DNA of 35,811 bases from Clostridia bacterium (lineage in GTDB: Bacteria > Bacillota > Clostridia > Lutisporales > Lutisporaceae): the NCBI GenBank assembly GCA_029239905.1, contig JARBUB010000003.1, forward strand, positions 1 through 35,811. The letters are read 5' to 3'. Below, one piece after another: positions 1 to 9,401 of the stretch. How positions within the stretch are numbered: position 1 is the stretch's first letter; every line of letters begins with the position of its first letter. The position numbers and the translations under genes are program-made. The notes under the pieces are model-generated. The model had not been told where the DNA came from and searched no databases. It saw only the letters and a list, made by a program, of their open reading frames with translations.

Positions 1-13
1 AGATTGATATTTT

Positions 14-43
14 AGCATCCATATTTACTGTGGATGCTTTTTT
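14..43 (+). terminator. Rho-independent terminator of an upstream gene
   Basis: An 8-bp perfect stem (AGCATCCA at 14-21, TGGATGCT at 31-38) with a 9-nt loop is followed by six T residues. It must end a transcript entering from left of the window, because no gene precedes it here. Confidence 0.8.
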
Positions 44-141
44 ATGTATAATCAATATGTTTTGTACTATATATCTTATATTGAATTCACATAGGCAAAA
101 TATAACTCATATGTTTTAAATTATAGATTAGTGGTGATTGT

Positions 142-327
142 ATGAAAGAAAATGTAAATTGTCTTAAATGTAAATATTACATGGTAACATGGGATCCCCG
201 TTTTCCCAGAGGCTGTAAGCTATTTGAATTTAAAGGGACCGTAATGCCTTCAATAATGGTTTATAAATCAACTGGTGCACAATGTCAAAACTTCATTCTA
301 AGGCAAGTACATGTAAGTGAAGTCTAA
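142..327 (+). CDS. Small four-cysteine protein of unknown function
   Basis: A 61-residue protein with a CxxC pair near the N-terminus (CLKCKYY), then the block VTWDPRFPRGCKLFEFK, and a last cysteine in GAQCQNF. The four cysteines suggest a small zinc-binding or other metal-binding fold. As I recall, similar short clostridial proteins are often labelled uracil-DNA glycosylase in databases. Nothing here resembles the catalytic motifs of that enzyme and the protein is far too short, so I do not adopt the name. The start ATG has only a weak purine-rich ribosome site (GTGGTGAT). It stands alone between a terminator and the BofC-like gene. The protein looks real because the cysteine and aromatic pattern is family-like, but the function is unknown. 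Confidence 0.7.
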   Translation: MKENVNCLKCKYYMVTWDPRFPRGCKLFEFKGTVMPSIMVYKSTGAQCQNFILRQVHVSEV

Positions 328-359
328 AGTGTATAAATATTAGAAATATGGAAATAATA

Positions 360-381
360 CCCTCCATAAAGGTTTGGAGGG
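360..381 (+). promoter_or_regulatory. Hairpin enclosing the Shine-Dalgarno of the BofC-like gene
   Basis: CCCTCCA (360-366) pairs perfectly with TGGAGGG (375-381) across an 8-nt loop. The right arm contains the GGAGG that serves the ATG at 387. When folded, the ribosome site would be masked. No T-run follows, so this is not a terminator. A regulatory role is inference from the pairing alone. Confidence 0.5.
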
Positions 382-386
382 ATTTT

Positions 387-1052
387 ATGTTTGAGAATAG
401 ATCAAGAAAAAGAAGAAGAAACATTTTGCTATTGATTGTCGCTTTAATATTTGTCTCAGCCTTTGGTTTAGGATACTATTTAAACTTTAGTGGTGATACA
501 GATTTACCTGAAAATAAATTAGGTCAAAAGGAAGCTTCGGGATATAAGATTCCCAGTGCATTAAAGAATCCTATAGTAGGTGGAATTCAGGCCGAAGCAG
601 ACTCTAACGTAGTTCAAGAGAAAGAACAGCCAGCAAATGCAATTCCTAATGATTTGATTACGGCAAGTACAAAAATTACTTTTAAGACTTATTTCACTCT
701 TTGCAGCCATATCATTGATAAAGAGCCCGATAATGGGTCAGGTTTTATAAATCTTTCAAAGTCTGACTTAATGGATAAATTACCGGATTGGACTATAAAT
801 GAATTTTCTTCACAGCAGGTTATTTTGAAAAGAGAAATTCAAACCTACTGTCCAAGACATTATATTATTGGGTCAAAGGATGGATACATTGCTATTTATG
901 TCTACAATGATGATGGTATTAAAATCCTACACGAAATGACTGAGAGTCCGATATCTATTTTAACAACAGAGGATCAAAATAATTTAGAATATGGTATCGT
1001 TGCAGACAGTGAAGAAGAACTGCAGCAAAAACTGGAGGGCTTGAGCGACTGA
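387..1052 (+). CDS. Membrane-anchored BofC C-terminal-domain-like protein
   Basis: A 221-residue protein: a basic N-terminus (RSRKRRRN), one membrane segment at about residues 11-33, a low-complexity linker to about residue 90, and a C-terminal domain. That domain has features of the BofC C-terminal domain family ([12 protein letters not shown], later [17 protein letters not shown] and [13 protein letters not shown]). In Bacillus, BofC is a forespore-secreted inhibitor controlling SpoIVB signalling. This protein keeps its membrane anchor and lacks the usual BofC N-terminal region, so a shared role is not assured. The start is the ATG at 387, seven bases or less after GGAGGG. An in-frame ATG at 348 lies upstream of that ribosome site and is rejected. 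The gene ends in its own terminator just before ruvC. Confidence 0.7.
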   Translation: MFENRSRKRRRNILLLIVALIFVSAFGLGYYLNFSGDTDLPENKLGQKEASGYKIPSALKNPIVGGIQAEADSNVVQEKEQPANAIPNDLITASTKITFKTYFTLCSHIIDKEPDNGSGFINLSKSDLMDKLPDWTINEFSSQQVILKREIQTYCPRHYIIGSKDGYIAIYVYNDDGIKILHEMTESPISILTTEDQNNLEYGIVADSEEELQQKLEGLSD

Positions 1053-1059
1053 TACCCCT

Positions 1060-1099
1060 AAAGGCTTGTATGCTAAAACGCATGCAAGCCTTTACTTTT
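1060..1099 (+). terminator. Strong terminator after the BofC-like gene
   Basis: A 14-bp stem (AAAGGCTTG at 1060-1068 with CAAGCCTTT at 1085-1093, extended inward by TATGC/GCATG including one wobble) with a 6-nt loop TAAAAC, then a T-rich tail ACTTTTT. It begins 8 bases after the stop codon of the BofC-like gene. An in-frame upstream ATG for ruvC at 1070 falls inside this stem, which helps rule that start out. Confidence 0.85.
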
Positions 1100-1156
1100 T
1101 ATTTGAAAAAGGGTATATTTAATATACAAGTGCGAATATATGTTTGGGGTGATACT

Positions 1157-1648
1157 TTGCTTATTATGGGGATAGACCCGGGAATTGCAATTTTAGGATA
1201 TGGTTTGGTGGAGTATAAGGGTAATAGCTTTAAAACGATTGAATACGGTGCAGTTACAACCCTAGCCGGAACTCCAATGTCACAGCGATTAAGTATAATA
1301 CACTGTCAGCTTACGGAACTGTTATTGAAATATAAACCGGATGCTTTTGCAGCTGAGGAGCTATTTTTTAATAAAAACATCAAAACAGCGCTAACGGTGG
1401 GACATGCTCGAGGGGTTGCTATAGTGGCTGCAGCGAATCTAGGGGTGCCAATATATGAATATACACCTTTGCAGGTAAAACAAGCTATTACAGGCTATGG
1501 AAGAGCAGATAAAAAACAAATGCAGCAGATGGTTAAAATGTTATTAAATTTAAAGGAAGTACCCAAGCCTGATGATGTGGCTGATGCTCTTGCGGTAGCC
1601 ATCTGCCACGGTAATTCCTCTAATTTTGCCCATTTATTTAAACTGTAA
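1157..1648 (+). CDS. ruvC: Crossover junction endodeoxyribonuclease RuvC
   Basis: RuvC cleaves Holliday junctions symmetrically as a dimer, working with RuvAB branch migration. The protein is 163 residues, the usual family length, when started at the TTG at 1157. This TTG is preceded by TGGGGTGAT, and the product begins MLIMGIDPG. The family's four catalytic acidic residues can be placed: D7 in GIDPG, E67 in AAEELFF, and D140 and D143 in DDVADAL. The block [13 protein letters not shown] is also typical. A longer frame from an ATG at 1070 would add 29 residues with no family counterpart and would start inside the preceding terminator. It is first in a ruvC-ruvA-ruvB run, with 12 and 14 bases between genes. 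Confidence 0.95.
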   Translation: MLIMGIDPGIAILGYGLVEYKGNSFKTIEYGAVTTLAGTPMSQRLSIIHCQLTELLLKYKPDAFAAEELFFNKNIKTALTVGHARGVAIVAAANLGVPIYEYTPLQVKQAITGYGRADKKQMQQMVKMLLNLKEVPKPDDVADALAVAICHGNSSNFAHLFKL

Positions 1649-1660
1649 AGGAGCATAATT

Positions 1661-2245
1661 ATGTACGAATATTTAAAAGGAAAGCTTGATTCAATAGAAG
1701 CAGATTATTTAGTAGTTGATGTAAATAATATAGGCTATAAGGTATTTACATCACAAAATACAATTAGAAATGCAGTTGTAGATTTAAGTATGAAGGTTTT
1801 CACACAGCTTATTGTAAAAGAAGATGAGATGGTTATATATGGCTTTGATACAAGGGATGAACTAAATATGTTTAAACTTCTTAATACAGTATCAGGAGTG
1901 GGACCAAAGGCTGCAGTATCACTTTTAAATCATTTCAAGCCACAAGATATTGCTTTGGCGATAATTTCTAAGGATATTTCTAAGATAACCAAAGCGCAAG
2001 GCATAGGCAAAAAGACTGCTGAAAGAATAATACTAGAGCTTAAAGATAAAATAGATACAGAAAGTGCTATAGGAATGCAGGGTTCAGACGGTTTTGGAGG
2101 GGACGTTTCAGAAGTTATAGAGGCTCTTACTACTTTAGGCTATAACTATAATGACGCGGCACAAGCCGTAGCTAAATTAAAGGATAAAGAAGCTCCGATT
2201 GATGTAATGATTAAAGGAGCGCTTAGGATACTTGCAGTAATGTAA
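1661..2245 (+). CDS. ruvA: Holliday junction branch migration protein RuvA
   Basis: A 194-residue RuvA, which binds the four-way junction as a tetramer and loads the RuvB motor. The N-terminal OB-fold starts MYEYLKGKLDSIEADYLVVDV. Two helix-hairpin-helix motifs follow near the middle: TVSGVGPKAAVSLL and KAQGIGKKTAERIILELK. A flexible linker (about residues 135-148) leads to the small C-terminal domain III, which contacts RuvB (EVIEALTTLGYNYNDAAQAV). The ATG follows AAAGGAGC at good spacing. It lies between ruvC and ruvB with short gaps and is almost certainly co-transcribed with them. Confidence 0.97.
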   Translation: MYEYLKGKLDSIEADYLVVDVNNIGYKVFTSQNTIRNAVVDLSMKVFTQLIVKEDEMVIYGFDTRDELNMFKLLNTVSGVGPKAAVSLLNHFKPQDIALAIISKDISKITKAQGIGKKTAERIILELKDKIDTESAIGMQGSDGFGGDVSEVIEALTTLGYNYNDAAQAVAKLKDKEAPIDVMIKGALRILAVM

Positions 2246-2259
2246 AGTGAGGTATAAAT

Positions 2260-3255
2260 ATGGAAGATAGATTGATAACCCCTAAGATAATAGACGATGA
2301 TAATGAAATAGATACAGGGTTACGACCAAAAACTCTTGATGAATATATAGGGCAATCCTCCGCAAAGGAAAAGATCGATATATTTATACAGGCTGCAAAT
2401 CAGCGTAAGGAAACCTTGGACCATGTATTGCTTTACGGACCGCCAGGCCTAGGTAAAACTACATTGGCAAGTATAATTTCTAACGAACTAGGAGTAAACA
2501 TAAGAATTACCTCAGGACCGGCGATTGAAAAGCAAGGGGATTTGGCTGCTATTTTAACAAACCTGAACCCTAACGACGTACTGTTTATAGATGAGATACA
2601 TCGATTAAACAGAAGCGTTGAAGAAATATTATATCCTGCCTTAGAGGATTTTGCATTGGATATCATCATAGGTAAGGGACCTAGCGCAAGATCGATAAGA
2701 TTGGATTTGCCCAAATTCACTATGATAGGAGCAACTACAAGAGCTGGGATGCTTACAAATCCTCTTAGAGATAGATTTGGTGTCATATGTAGACTTGATT
2801 ATTATGACGAGAAAGATTTATATCAAATAGTTACTCGCTCCGCAAAGATACTTAAGATTCATATAGAGGATGCAGGAGCTTGGGAAATAGCTAAAAGGGC
2901 TAGAGGAACACCAAGAATAGCAAACAGATTGCTAAAAAGAGTTAGAGACTATGCTCAAGTTAAGGCAGAAGGCATCATTGATAAGGATACTGCTGATAAA
3001 GCATTAAAGATGCTTGAAGTAGATGATAGAGGATTAGATGATATAGACAAGAAGATGATTCTTGCAATTATCCAGAAATTTGCTGGAGGACCTGTAGGAT
3101 TAGACACCTTAGCTGCTTCAATCGGCGAAGACAGCGGTACTATTGAGGATGTGTATGAGCCCTATTTGCTTCAAATAGGATTTATAAACAGAACGCCAAG
3201 GGGTAGAACAGCAACAGATCTTGCATATAAGCATTTTGAAATTTCACGAGATTAA
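2260..3255 (+). CDS. ruvB: Holliday junction DNA helicase RuvB
   Basis: A 331-residue AAA+ motor that drives branch migration as a hexamer on RuvA-bound junctions. Walker A is GPPGLGKT at residues 60-67, and Walker B is LFIDEIHR with D111 and E112. The GATTRAGML segment carries the sensor and arginine region, and [13 protein letters not shown] is the sensor-2 region. The C-terminal winged helix ends TPRGRTAT. Length and N-terminus are normal for Firmicutes. It closes the ruv operon, and the strong double hairpin at 3283-3350 ends the transcript. Confidence 0.98.
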   Translation: MEDRLITPKIIDDDNEIDTGLRPKTLDEYIGQSSAKEKIDIFIQAANQRKETLDHVLLYGPPGLGKTTLASIISNELGVNIRITSGPAIEKQGDLAAILTNLNPNDVLFIDEIHRLNRSVEEILYPALEDFALDIIIGKGPSARSIRLDLPKFTMIGATTRAGMLTNPLRDRFGVICRLDYYDEKDLYQIVTRSAKILKIHIEDAGAWEIAKRARGTPRIANRLLKRVRDYAQVKAEGIIDKDTADKALKMLEVDDRGLDDIDKKMILAIIQKFAGGPVGLDTLAASIGEDSGTIEDVYEPYLLQIGFINRTPRGRTATDLAYKHFEISRD

Positions 3256-3282
3256 TAGATCATTTTGAATATCACATTATTT

Positions 3283-3350
3283 AAAAGTCATGCATACAAA
3301 TAAAATGCCCTGTCATAGGGTCCATTTTATTTTGGCGCATGACTTTTTAT
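3283..3350 (+). terminator. Nested double-stem terminator after ruvB
   Basis: The outer stem AAAAGTCATGC (3283-3293) pairs with GCATGACTTTT (3337-3347). An inner stem AAATAAAATG (3298-3307) pairs with CATTTTATTT (3323-3332), topped by CCC/GGG. A T-run ends the outer arm. Both arms are nearly perfect, so this is an unusually long terminator-type hairpin. Confidence 0.85.
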
Positions 3351-3502
3351 TGCATATAAACTCATATTAAGTCAAAATAAGACCTATTGTTCATTTTAAA
3401 ATGTTGAAATATATTGTATAATGGGATTACATGTTTTGCACATTCTGATTTATGTAAAATGTTTTGAGCAAAACATACAGCATGTTAGAGGGGGGAATTA
3501 AA

Positions 3503-5170
3503 ATGAAGCAGTACATACTTAGAAGCGGAAGCAGAATTATTACACTAATTATAGTGACAATAATTATTTTTAGCAGTTTTAGCACTACATATGCAGCACC
3601 TATTGTACCTCAAAACATCAAAGTAGGCTTAAGTTTTAATAATGCGGCGAATAATAATTTTATCTTAAAAAGCGATTATGGTATAAAACTAAGCAGTAAA
3701 ACCAGTGCTGGTTATGCTGAAATCTTAACTTTCCCGGCAGCAACAGGCTTTAAGGTTCGGAAGGATGCTTATTATAATATTGTAAACAACAAAGAAACTG
3801 AGATTAATTATACCAAAGCAGGTCTTTACAATGGAGAATTGGAGGGGCCCTACCACATTCAAATAGGAGATGTGTATCCTGATTTGAACTCAGCAAAAGT
3901 AGTCGCTGATAGTATGATTTCCTTAAGTCAAACAGTATTTGTAGCATATGAAAATGGCTGGAGAGTCTGGTCGCAGCTTTACCTTGAAGAGAGCGAATGT
4001 TTAACGCAAATACAAATTTTTAAGAATGAAATGCCTAACTATACTTATACAGTGGTTGCCCCAAACAAAAGTAGAATTCAGCTATTCGATACAGTAACGG
4101 GGAAGCTGATGTACATAATCAATGCAGAGCAAGAGATCAAGCTTGAACCAGTTGCAAAAGATAATATAACACCAGTAATAAGCTTTGGTACTTTAAAATA
4201 TAGAGGAGTCTTATTTTTAAAACGGGTAGCAGCTGGGCATATTAATATATATAATGAGCTGCTATTTGAACAATATCTATATGGCGTAGTGCCTGCAGAA
4301 ATGCCAAACTCTTGGCATATAGAAGCTTTGAAAGCACAAGCAGTTGCAGCTAGAAATTACGGAATCATCAATATTGGCAGACATACAGCTGATGGCTTTG
4401 ATGTTTGCAATGGCACTCATTGTCAAGCATATCGAGGTTTTGGACATGAGAATCCCAGAACCAATCAAGCTACTGACGAAACAAAAGGAAAACTTGTGCT
4501 TTATAATGATAAGGTAATACCTACCTATTTCCATTCTAGTAGTGGAGGACGTACTGAGAATAGTGAAAACGTTTGGTCAACGGTACTCCCCTACATGAAA
4601 GGCGTAGATGATAAATATGGACTAGGTAGTCCTTATGATAACTGGACGAAGCAATATAATAAAAAAGATATTCAAACAAAATTATTGGCAAACAGCATAG
4701 ATGTTGGTGAAATAAATGATATCGTGCCTTTAACAATAAGTGAAAATGGCAGAGTCACATGTCTTGAGGTTAGAGGAACCAAAGGGAATGCAAAGCTGGA
4801 TAAAGAAAAAATCAGAACAATATTGGGAAGCTCCGATATTAAAAGTACTTGGTATAAAATAACCACGGATGCAGATATGTCTGTAATTAACAGTGTGACA
4901 GGAAAGTCAGAAACCGCAAGACCAGGAAGCCTTTATGTCATGTCGGCCAACGGCGTAAGCAAACTAAGTACTACAAATAATAAAGTTTATCTGAAAGATC
5001 AAGTTGCCTTATCGAGTATGAGCGTTATACCTCAGACTTATTTATTCGCCGGCAAAGGTTGGGGACATGGCTTAGGCATGAGTCAATATGGTGCAAAGGG
5101 TATGGCAGAAGCGGGGTTTAATTTCATCCAAATATTAGAACACTACTATACAGGGACTAAAGTTAATTAG
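3503..5170 (+). CDS. SpoIID/LytB-domain sporulation or cell wall protein
   Basis: A 555-residue secreted or anchored protein. It has an N-terminal hydrophobic signal (about residues 1-31, ending TTYA-AP) and a region resembling a SPOR-type repeat at roughly residues 110-170. A SpoIID/LytB domain fills the second half: [20 protein letters not shown], then [17 protein letters not shown], and the terminal [17 protein letters not shown]. SpoIID is a lytic transglycosylase needed for engulfment, and the glutamate in VPAEMP matches the catalytic position in the family. [12 protein letters not shown] segment supplies cysteines and histidine that may bind zinc, as reported for clostridial SpoIID. At 555 residues it is longer than classical SpoIID (about 340). 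It sits beside ruvB and queA and not in a spoIIID/murA neighbourhood, so it may be a paralogue. The start ATG follows GAGGGGGGAATT, which rules out the upstream TTG at 3464. Confidence 0.88.
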   Translation: MKQYILRSGSRIITLIIVTIIIFSSFSTTYAAPIVPQNIKVGLSFNNAANNNFILKSDYGIKLSSKTSAGYAEILTFPAATGFKVRKDAYYNIVNNKETEINYTKAGLYNGELEGPYHIQIGDVYPDLNSAKVVADSMISLSQTVFVAYENGWRVWSQLYLEESECLTQIQIFKNEMPNYTYTVVAPNKSRIQLFDTVTGKLMYIINAEQEIKLEPVAKDNITPVISFGTLKYRGVLFLKRVAAGHINIYNELLFEQYLYGVVPAEMPNSWHIEALKAQAVAARNYGIINIGRHTADGFDVCNGTHCQAYRGFGHENPRTNQATDETKGKLVLYNDKVIPTYFHSSSGGRTENSENVWSTVLPYMKGVDDKYGLGSPYDNWTKQYNKKDIQTKLLANSIDVGEINDIVPLTISENGRVTCLEVRGTKGNAKLDKEKIRTILGSSDIKSTWYKITTDADMSVINSVTGKSETARPGSLYVMSANGVSKLSTTNNKVYLKDQVALSSMSVIPQTYLFAGKGWGHGLGMSQYGAKGMAEAGFNFIQILEHYYTGTKVN

Positions 5171-5184
5171 AGAGAAGGATAAAA

Positions 5185-6210
5185 ATGAACGTAAAGGACT
5201 TTTACTTTGAGTTGCCAGAGGAGCTTATTGCACAGGAACCGTTATTAGAAAGAGATGCTTCTAGGCTACTAGTATTAGATAAAAACAGCGGGCAAATAAA
5301 GCACAGCACTTTTAGAGATATATTAAAATACTTCAATAAGGGTGATTGCATTGTTCTTAACAATACAAGGGTCATTCCGGCCAGGCTGTTTGGAGTTAAA
5401 AAGGAAACGGGCAGCAATATCGAGTTTTTGCTTCTAAAACGTATTGAAAGAGATATCTGGGAAGTTTTACTTAGACCGGGTAAGAAGGCAAAGATCGGAG
5501 CAAGATTTTTATTTGGACAGGGTGAGCTCGAAGCGGAAATAATAGACATAGTAGAAGGTGGCAACAGGATAGTCAAGTTCTATTATGAAGGTCTATTTGA
5601 AACAGTTTTAGATAAATTAGGGAATATGCCTCTTCCACCTTATATTACGAAAACACTGGAGGATAAAGAAAGATATCAGACCGTATTTTCTAAAAATGAA
5701 GGATCAGCGGCGGCACCAACTGCTGGCTTGCATTTTACTCCGGAGCTGCTTGAAGAACTTCAGAAAATGGGAGTAAAGCTTGCGTATATTACTTTACATG
5801 TTGGTTTAGGAACCTTCAGACCTGTAAAGGTAGAAAATATATTAGAGCATACCATGCACAGCGAGTACTTTGATGTTAGCAGTGAGGCTGCTGAAATAAT
5901 CAATGGTACAAAGGCAGCAGGTGGTAAAATAATTTGTGTAGGCACAACTTCTACCAGAACATTAGAATCTATAGCTGATATTAATGGAAAAATTAAACCT
6001 GGCAGCGGGTGGACTGATATATTTATTTATCCAGGTTATAAATTTAAAGTTGCGGATACACTTATTACAAATTTTCATCTTCCGGAATCTACATTGGTAA
6101 TGTTGGTAAGTGCAATGGCAGGAAGAGAAAATGTGATCAATGCATATAATGAAGCAGTAAAAGAAAAATATAGATTTTTTAGCTTCGGGGATGCTATGCT
6201 TATTATATAA
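5185..6210 (+). CDS. queA: tRNA preQ1(34) S-adenosylmethionine ribosyltransferase-isomerase QueA
   Basis: QueA transfers and isomerises the ribosyl part of S-adenosylmethionine onto 7-aminomethyl-7-deazaguanine in tRNA, giving epoxyqueuosine. The 341-residue length is normal. Family blocks are the N-terminus [40 protein letters not shown], the conserved [24 protein letters not shown], and the C-terminal [16 protein letters not shown]. It starts 14 bases after the SpoIID-like gene with AGAGAAGGAT as ribosome site. The partner enzyme Tgt is two genes downstream, so the window carries two of the late queuosine steps. No preQ1-type aptamer is apparent upstream. Confidence 0.97.
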   Translation: MNVKDFYFELPEELIAQEPLLERDASRLLVLDKNSGQIKHSTFRDILKYFNKGDCIVLNNTRVIPARLFGVKKETGSNIEFLLLKRIERDIWEVLLRPGKKAKIGARFLFGQGELEAEIIDIVEGGNRIVKFYYEGLFETVLDKLGNMPLPPYITKTLEDKERYQTVFSKNEGSAAAPTAGLHFTPELLEELQKMGVKLAYITLHVGLGTFRPVKVENILEHTMHSEYFDVSSEAAEIINGTKAAGGKIICVGTTSTRTLESIADINGKIKPGSGWTDIFIYPGYKFKVADTLITNFHLPESTLVMLVSAMAGRENVINAYNEAVKEKYRFFSFGDAMLII

Positions 6211-6230
6211 TGATAATAAAAAAACTAATT

Positions 6231-6302
6231 AAAGTTAACTTTATGTATATTGTTTCTCCGTGATATTAATGAAACTTGAGAAACAAACGTAAATTTAACT
6301 TT
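6231..6302 (+). repeat. Long imperfect inverted repeat (stem-loop) before the PsiE-like gene
   Basis: The left arm 6231-6258 and right arm 6278-6302 can form about 24 pairs, with one mismatch, one wobble and a 3-nt bulge around a 19-nt loop. Ends are AAAGTTAA/TTAACTTT (outer) and TTGTTTCTC/GAGAAACAA (inner). No T-run follows. It lies in the 115-bp gap between queA and the PsiE-like gene and ends about 12 bases before the latter's ribosome site. The role is unknown: an mRNA-stabilising, processing or regulatory structure are all possible. Confidence 0.65.
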
Positions 6303-6325
6303 ACTGAGTTTGTAGGGGGTTTATA

Positions 6326-8097
<1,772 letters not shown>

Positions 8098-8174
8098 ATT
8101 AGAAGGATTTTGAGCTTGAATATTGAATACTAAAATTAGCCAAACTAAATCAAAAGCAGCAAGGGGGGAAAAAC

Positions 8175-8441
8175 ATGGGTCAACTAACGACAGTACTTAT
8201 ATACGTAGCAATTTTGGGTGGATTATGGTTCGTAATGATCAGACCACAACAAAAGAAAGAAAAAGCAACACAAAAAATGCGTAATGAAGTTGCAGATGGA
8301 GATGAAATCGTAACTATCGGCGGCATATATGGAAAAATTATAAGTCAAAAGGACGATACAATCACAATTGAAGTTGGAGCTGACAAAGTTAAATTGAAAA
8401 TAGCTCGTTGGGCAATAGCAAGAGTAGAAAACACAAAGTAA
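8175..8441 (+). CDS. yajC: Preprotein translocase subunit YajC
   Basis: An 88-residue YajC with one membrane helix near the N-terminus (VLIYVAILGGLWFVMI), the hallmark RPQQKKEK directly after it, and the soluble part DGDEIVTIGGIYGKI. YajC associates with SecDF and the Sec channel. The ATG follows AAGGGGGGAAAAAC. It lies 77 bases after tgt, the usual bacterial tgt-yajC order. Here secD and secF are separated from it by three genes, whereas in many bacteria they follow directly. Its stop codon overlaps the terminator hairpin. Confidence 0.95.
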   Translation: MGQLTTVLIYVAILGGLWFVMIRPQQKKEKATQKMRNEVADGDEIVTIGGIYGKIISQKDDTITIEVGADKVKLKIARWAIARVENTK

Positions 8442-8467
8442 CTTGATATCAAGTTACTTTTCTTTTT
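8435..8467 (+). terminator. Terminator overlapping the yajC stop codon
   Basis: A perfect 26-base palindrome (8435-8460, AAAGTAACTTGAT and its complement) is followed by TCTTTTT. The stem contains the yajC stop codon at 8439-8441. It ends the queA-tgt-yajC transcript. Confidence 0.8.
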
Positions 8468-8559
8468 GCAGTGATACTTTTTCATAATATATATAGCATA
8501 TTTCCCCCTTGTACAGAATAGATTTCTATAAAAAGATATGAATAATTGGGGGGGACTAT

Positions 8560-8988
8560 ATGAAAAGCAGGAAAGACTATATGAAAAAAGTATATTCCAG
8601 TAAATCAGATGATGAAAGTAATAATAACAGTACATATATGGTTATGCTAAAATCACTTTTGATTTGTTTTATCATTTCGTTTGTGATGATACTTGTTTAT
8701 GCATTGATACTATCCTTCTCTTCGATTTCTGATGCATCGATGTCTAAGGTTACTCAAACAATATTGATAATCAGTGTAGCAATATCCAGTGCATATGGCG
8801 GCAAGAAAACTCGCCGTAGAGGATGGATGTTTGGCTCAGTACTTGGTCTAATATTTGCAGCACTTCTGATTCCCTTTGGAATGGCCGTTGGTCAAGCCTT
8901 TGTAATGGATATGTTTCTTGTAGCAAAGCTGCTTGTTACAGCCGCAGTAGGAGCAATTGGTGGTATAATAGGAGTAAATTTAAATTAA
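8560..8988 (+). CDS. YrzE-like (TIGR04086-type) four-helix membrane protein
   Basis: A 142-residue protein with a short charged N-terminus, then four hydrophobic helices. These include LLICFIISFVMILVYALIL, TQTILIISVAISSAYGG, GSVLGLIFAALLIPFGMAVG and LLVTAAVGAIGGIIGVNL. The YGGKKTRRRGW loop between helices 2 and 3 and the Gly-rich last helix fit the TIGR04086/YrzE membrane family, which is often found between yajC and secD in Firmicutes. The function is unknown. The ATG follows TGGGGGGGACTAT. It lies 118 bases after yajC and beyond its terminator. The SCIFF gene follows 77 bases later. Confidence 0.8.
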   Translation: MKSRKDYMKKVYSSKSDDESNNNSTYMVMLKSLLICFIISFVMILVYALILSFSSISDASMSKVTQTILIISVAISSAYGGKKTRRRGWMFGSVLGLIFAALLIPFGMAVGQAFVMDMFLVAKLLVTAAVGAIGGIIGVNLN

Positions 8989-9024
8989 AGCTGGTAAATA
9001 TCTCTTTCCTACCCATTTTTAATA

Positions 9025-9033
9025 TGGTATAAT
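9025..9033 (+). promoter_or_regulatory. Extended -10 promoter of scfA
   Basis: TGGTATAAT gives a perfect -10 (9028-9033) with the TGn extension. No good -35 is present at 16-18 bases upstream. A start site near 9040 would give a leader of about 25 bases to the SCIFF gene. Confidence 0.55.
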
Positions 9034-9065
9034 CTTTAAGTAAAATGTTAGGAGGAGGATTGTAA

Positions 9066-9251
9066 ATGAAGCATATAATGACACTAAACAACAGAACATT
9101 AAGCGATAGTTCAGTAAAAGGCGGTTGTGGAGAATGCCAAAATTCTTGCCAATCAGCATGTAAAACATCCTGTACCGTTGCAAATCAAAAGTGTGAAAAC
9201 GTTGAAAACGGCAGAGTACATAAGGCAGAGAGTCGTAAGATAACGCTGTAA
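9066..9251 (+). CDS. scfA: SCIFF-family six-cysteine ranthipeptide precursor
   Basis: A 61-residue peptide with the SCIFF signature: leader MKHIMTLNNRTLSDSSVKGG, then six cysteines at positions 21, 24, 28, 32, 36 and 43 in the run CGECQNSCQSACKTSC and onward. SCIFF peptides are ribosomally made and modified by a SPASM radical-SAM maturase that links cysteine sulfur to other residues. The AGGAGGAGG ribosome site is very strong. Two things are odd. The maturase gene, usually directly downstream in Clostridia, is not here: the next gene encodes a hexapeptide-repeat protein and no SPASM protein lies in the window. Also, about 17 residues extend past the last cysteine, including ENGRVHKAESRK, longer than I expect for this family. 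Confidence 0.93.
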   Translation: MKHIMTLNNRTLSDSSVKGGCGECQNSCQSACKTSCTVANQKCENVENGRVHKAESRKITL

Positions 9252-9269
9252 TTTAAATATTTTTATACA

Positions 9270-9301
9270 TTAAGCAGTAGCAATTCGTTGTTACTGCTTA
9301 A
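9270..9301 (+). repeat. Stem-loop after scfA without a T-run
   Basis: TTAAGCAGTAGCAA (9270-9283) pairs with TTGTTACTGCTTAA (9288-9301), including one G-U pair, around a TTCG tetraloop. Neither strand has a following T-run, so it is probably not a standard terminator. It may protect the 3' end of the very short scfA mRNA. Confidence 0.65.
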
Positions 9302-9322
9302 AATGTTCTATGATGATAATTG

Positions 9323-9351
9323 TTGTTGAATAAGACAAGCCTTGATATAGA
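9323..9351 (+). promoter_or_regulatory. Possible promoter of the gamma-CA-like gene
   Basis: TTGTTG (9323-9328), a 17-base spacer and TATAGA (9346-9351) form a weak sigma-A match 50 bases upstream of the ATG at 9402. Confidence 0.35.
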
Positions 9352-9401
9352 ACTATAATAGTATTTAGGAAAAAAATAACACGGATTAAACGAGGTACAT
9401 T

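Noticed and set aside
348-386. Upstream start of the BofC-like gene at 348
   Set aside because: It precedes the GGAGGG ribosome site. The ATG at 387 is placed correctly and begins with the basic segment expected before a membrane anchor.
1070-1156. Longer ruvC starting at the ATG at 1070
   Set aside because: The start lies within the terminator stem of the previous gene and adds 29 residues absent from RuvC proteins. The TTG at 1157 has a proper ribosome site.
3400-3502. Sigma-E promoter for the SpoIID-like gene
   Set aside because: CATACAG at 3474-3480 resembles a sigma-E -10, but no fitting -35 is found at the right distance. TATAAT at 3417-3422 also lacks a good -35.
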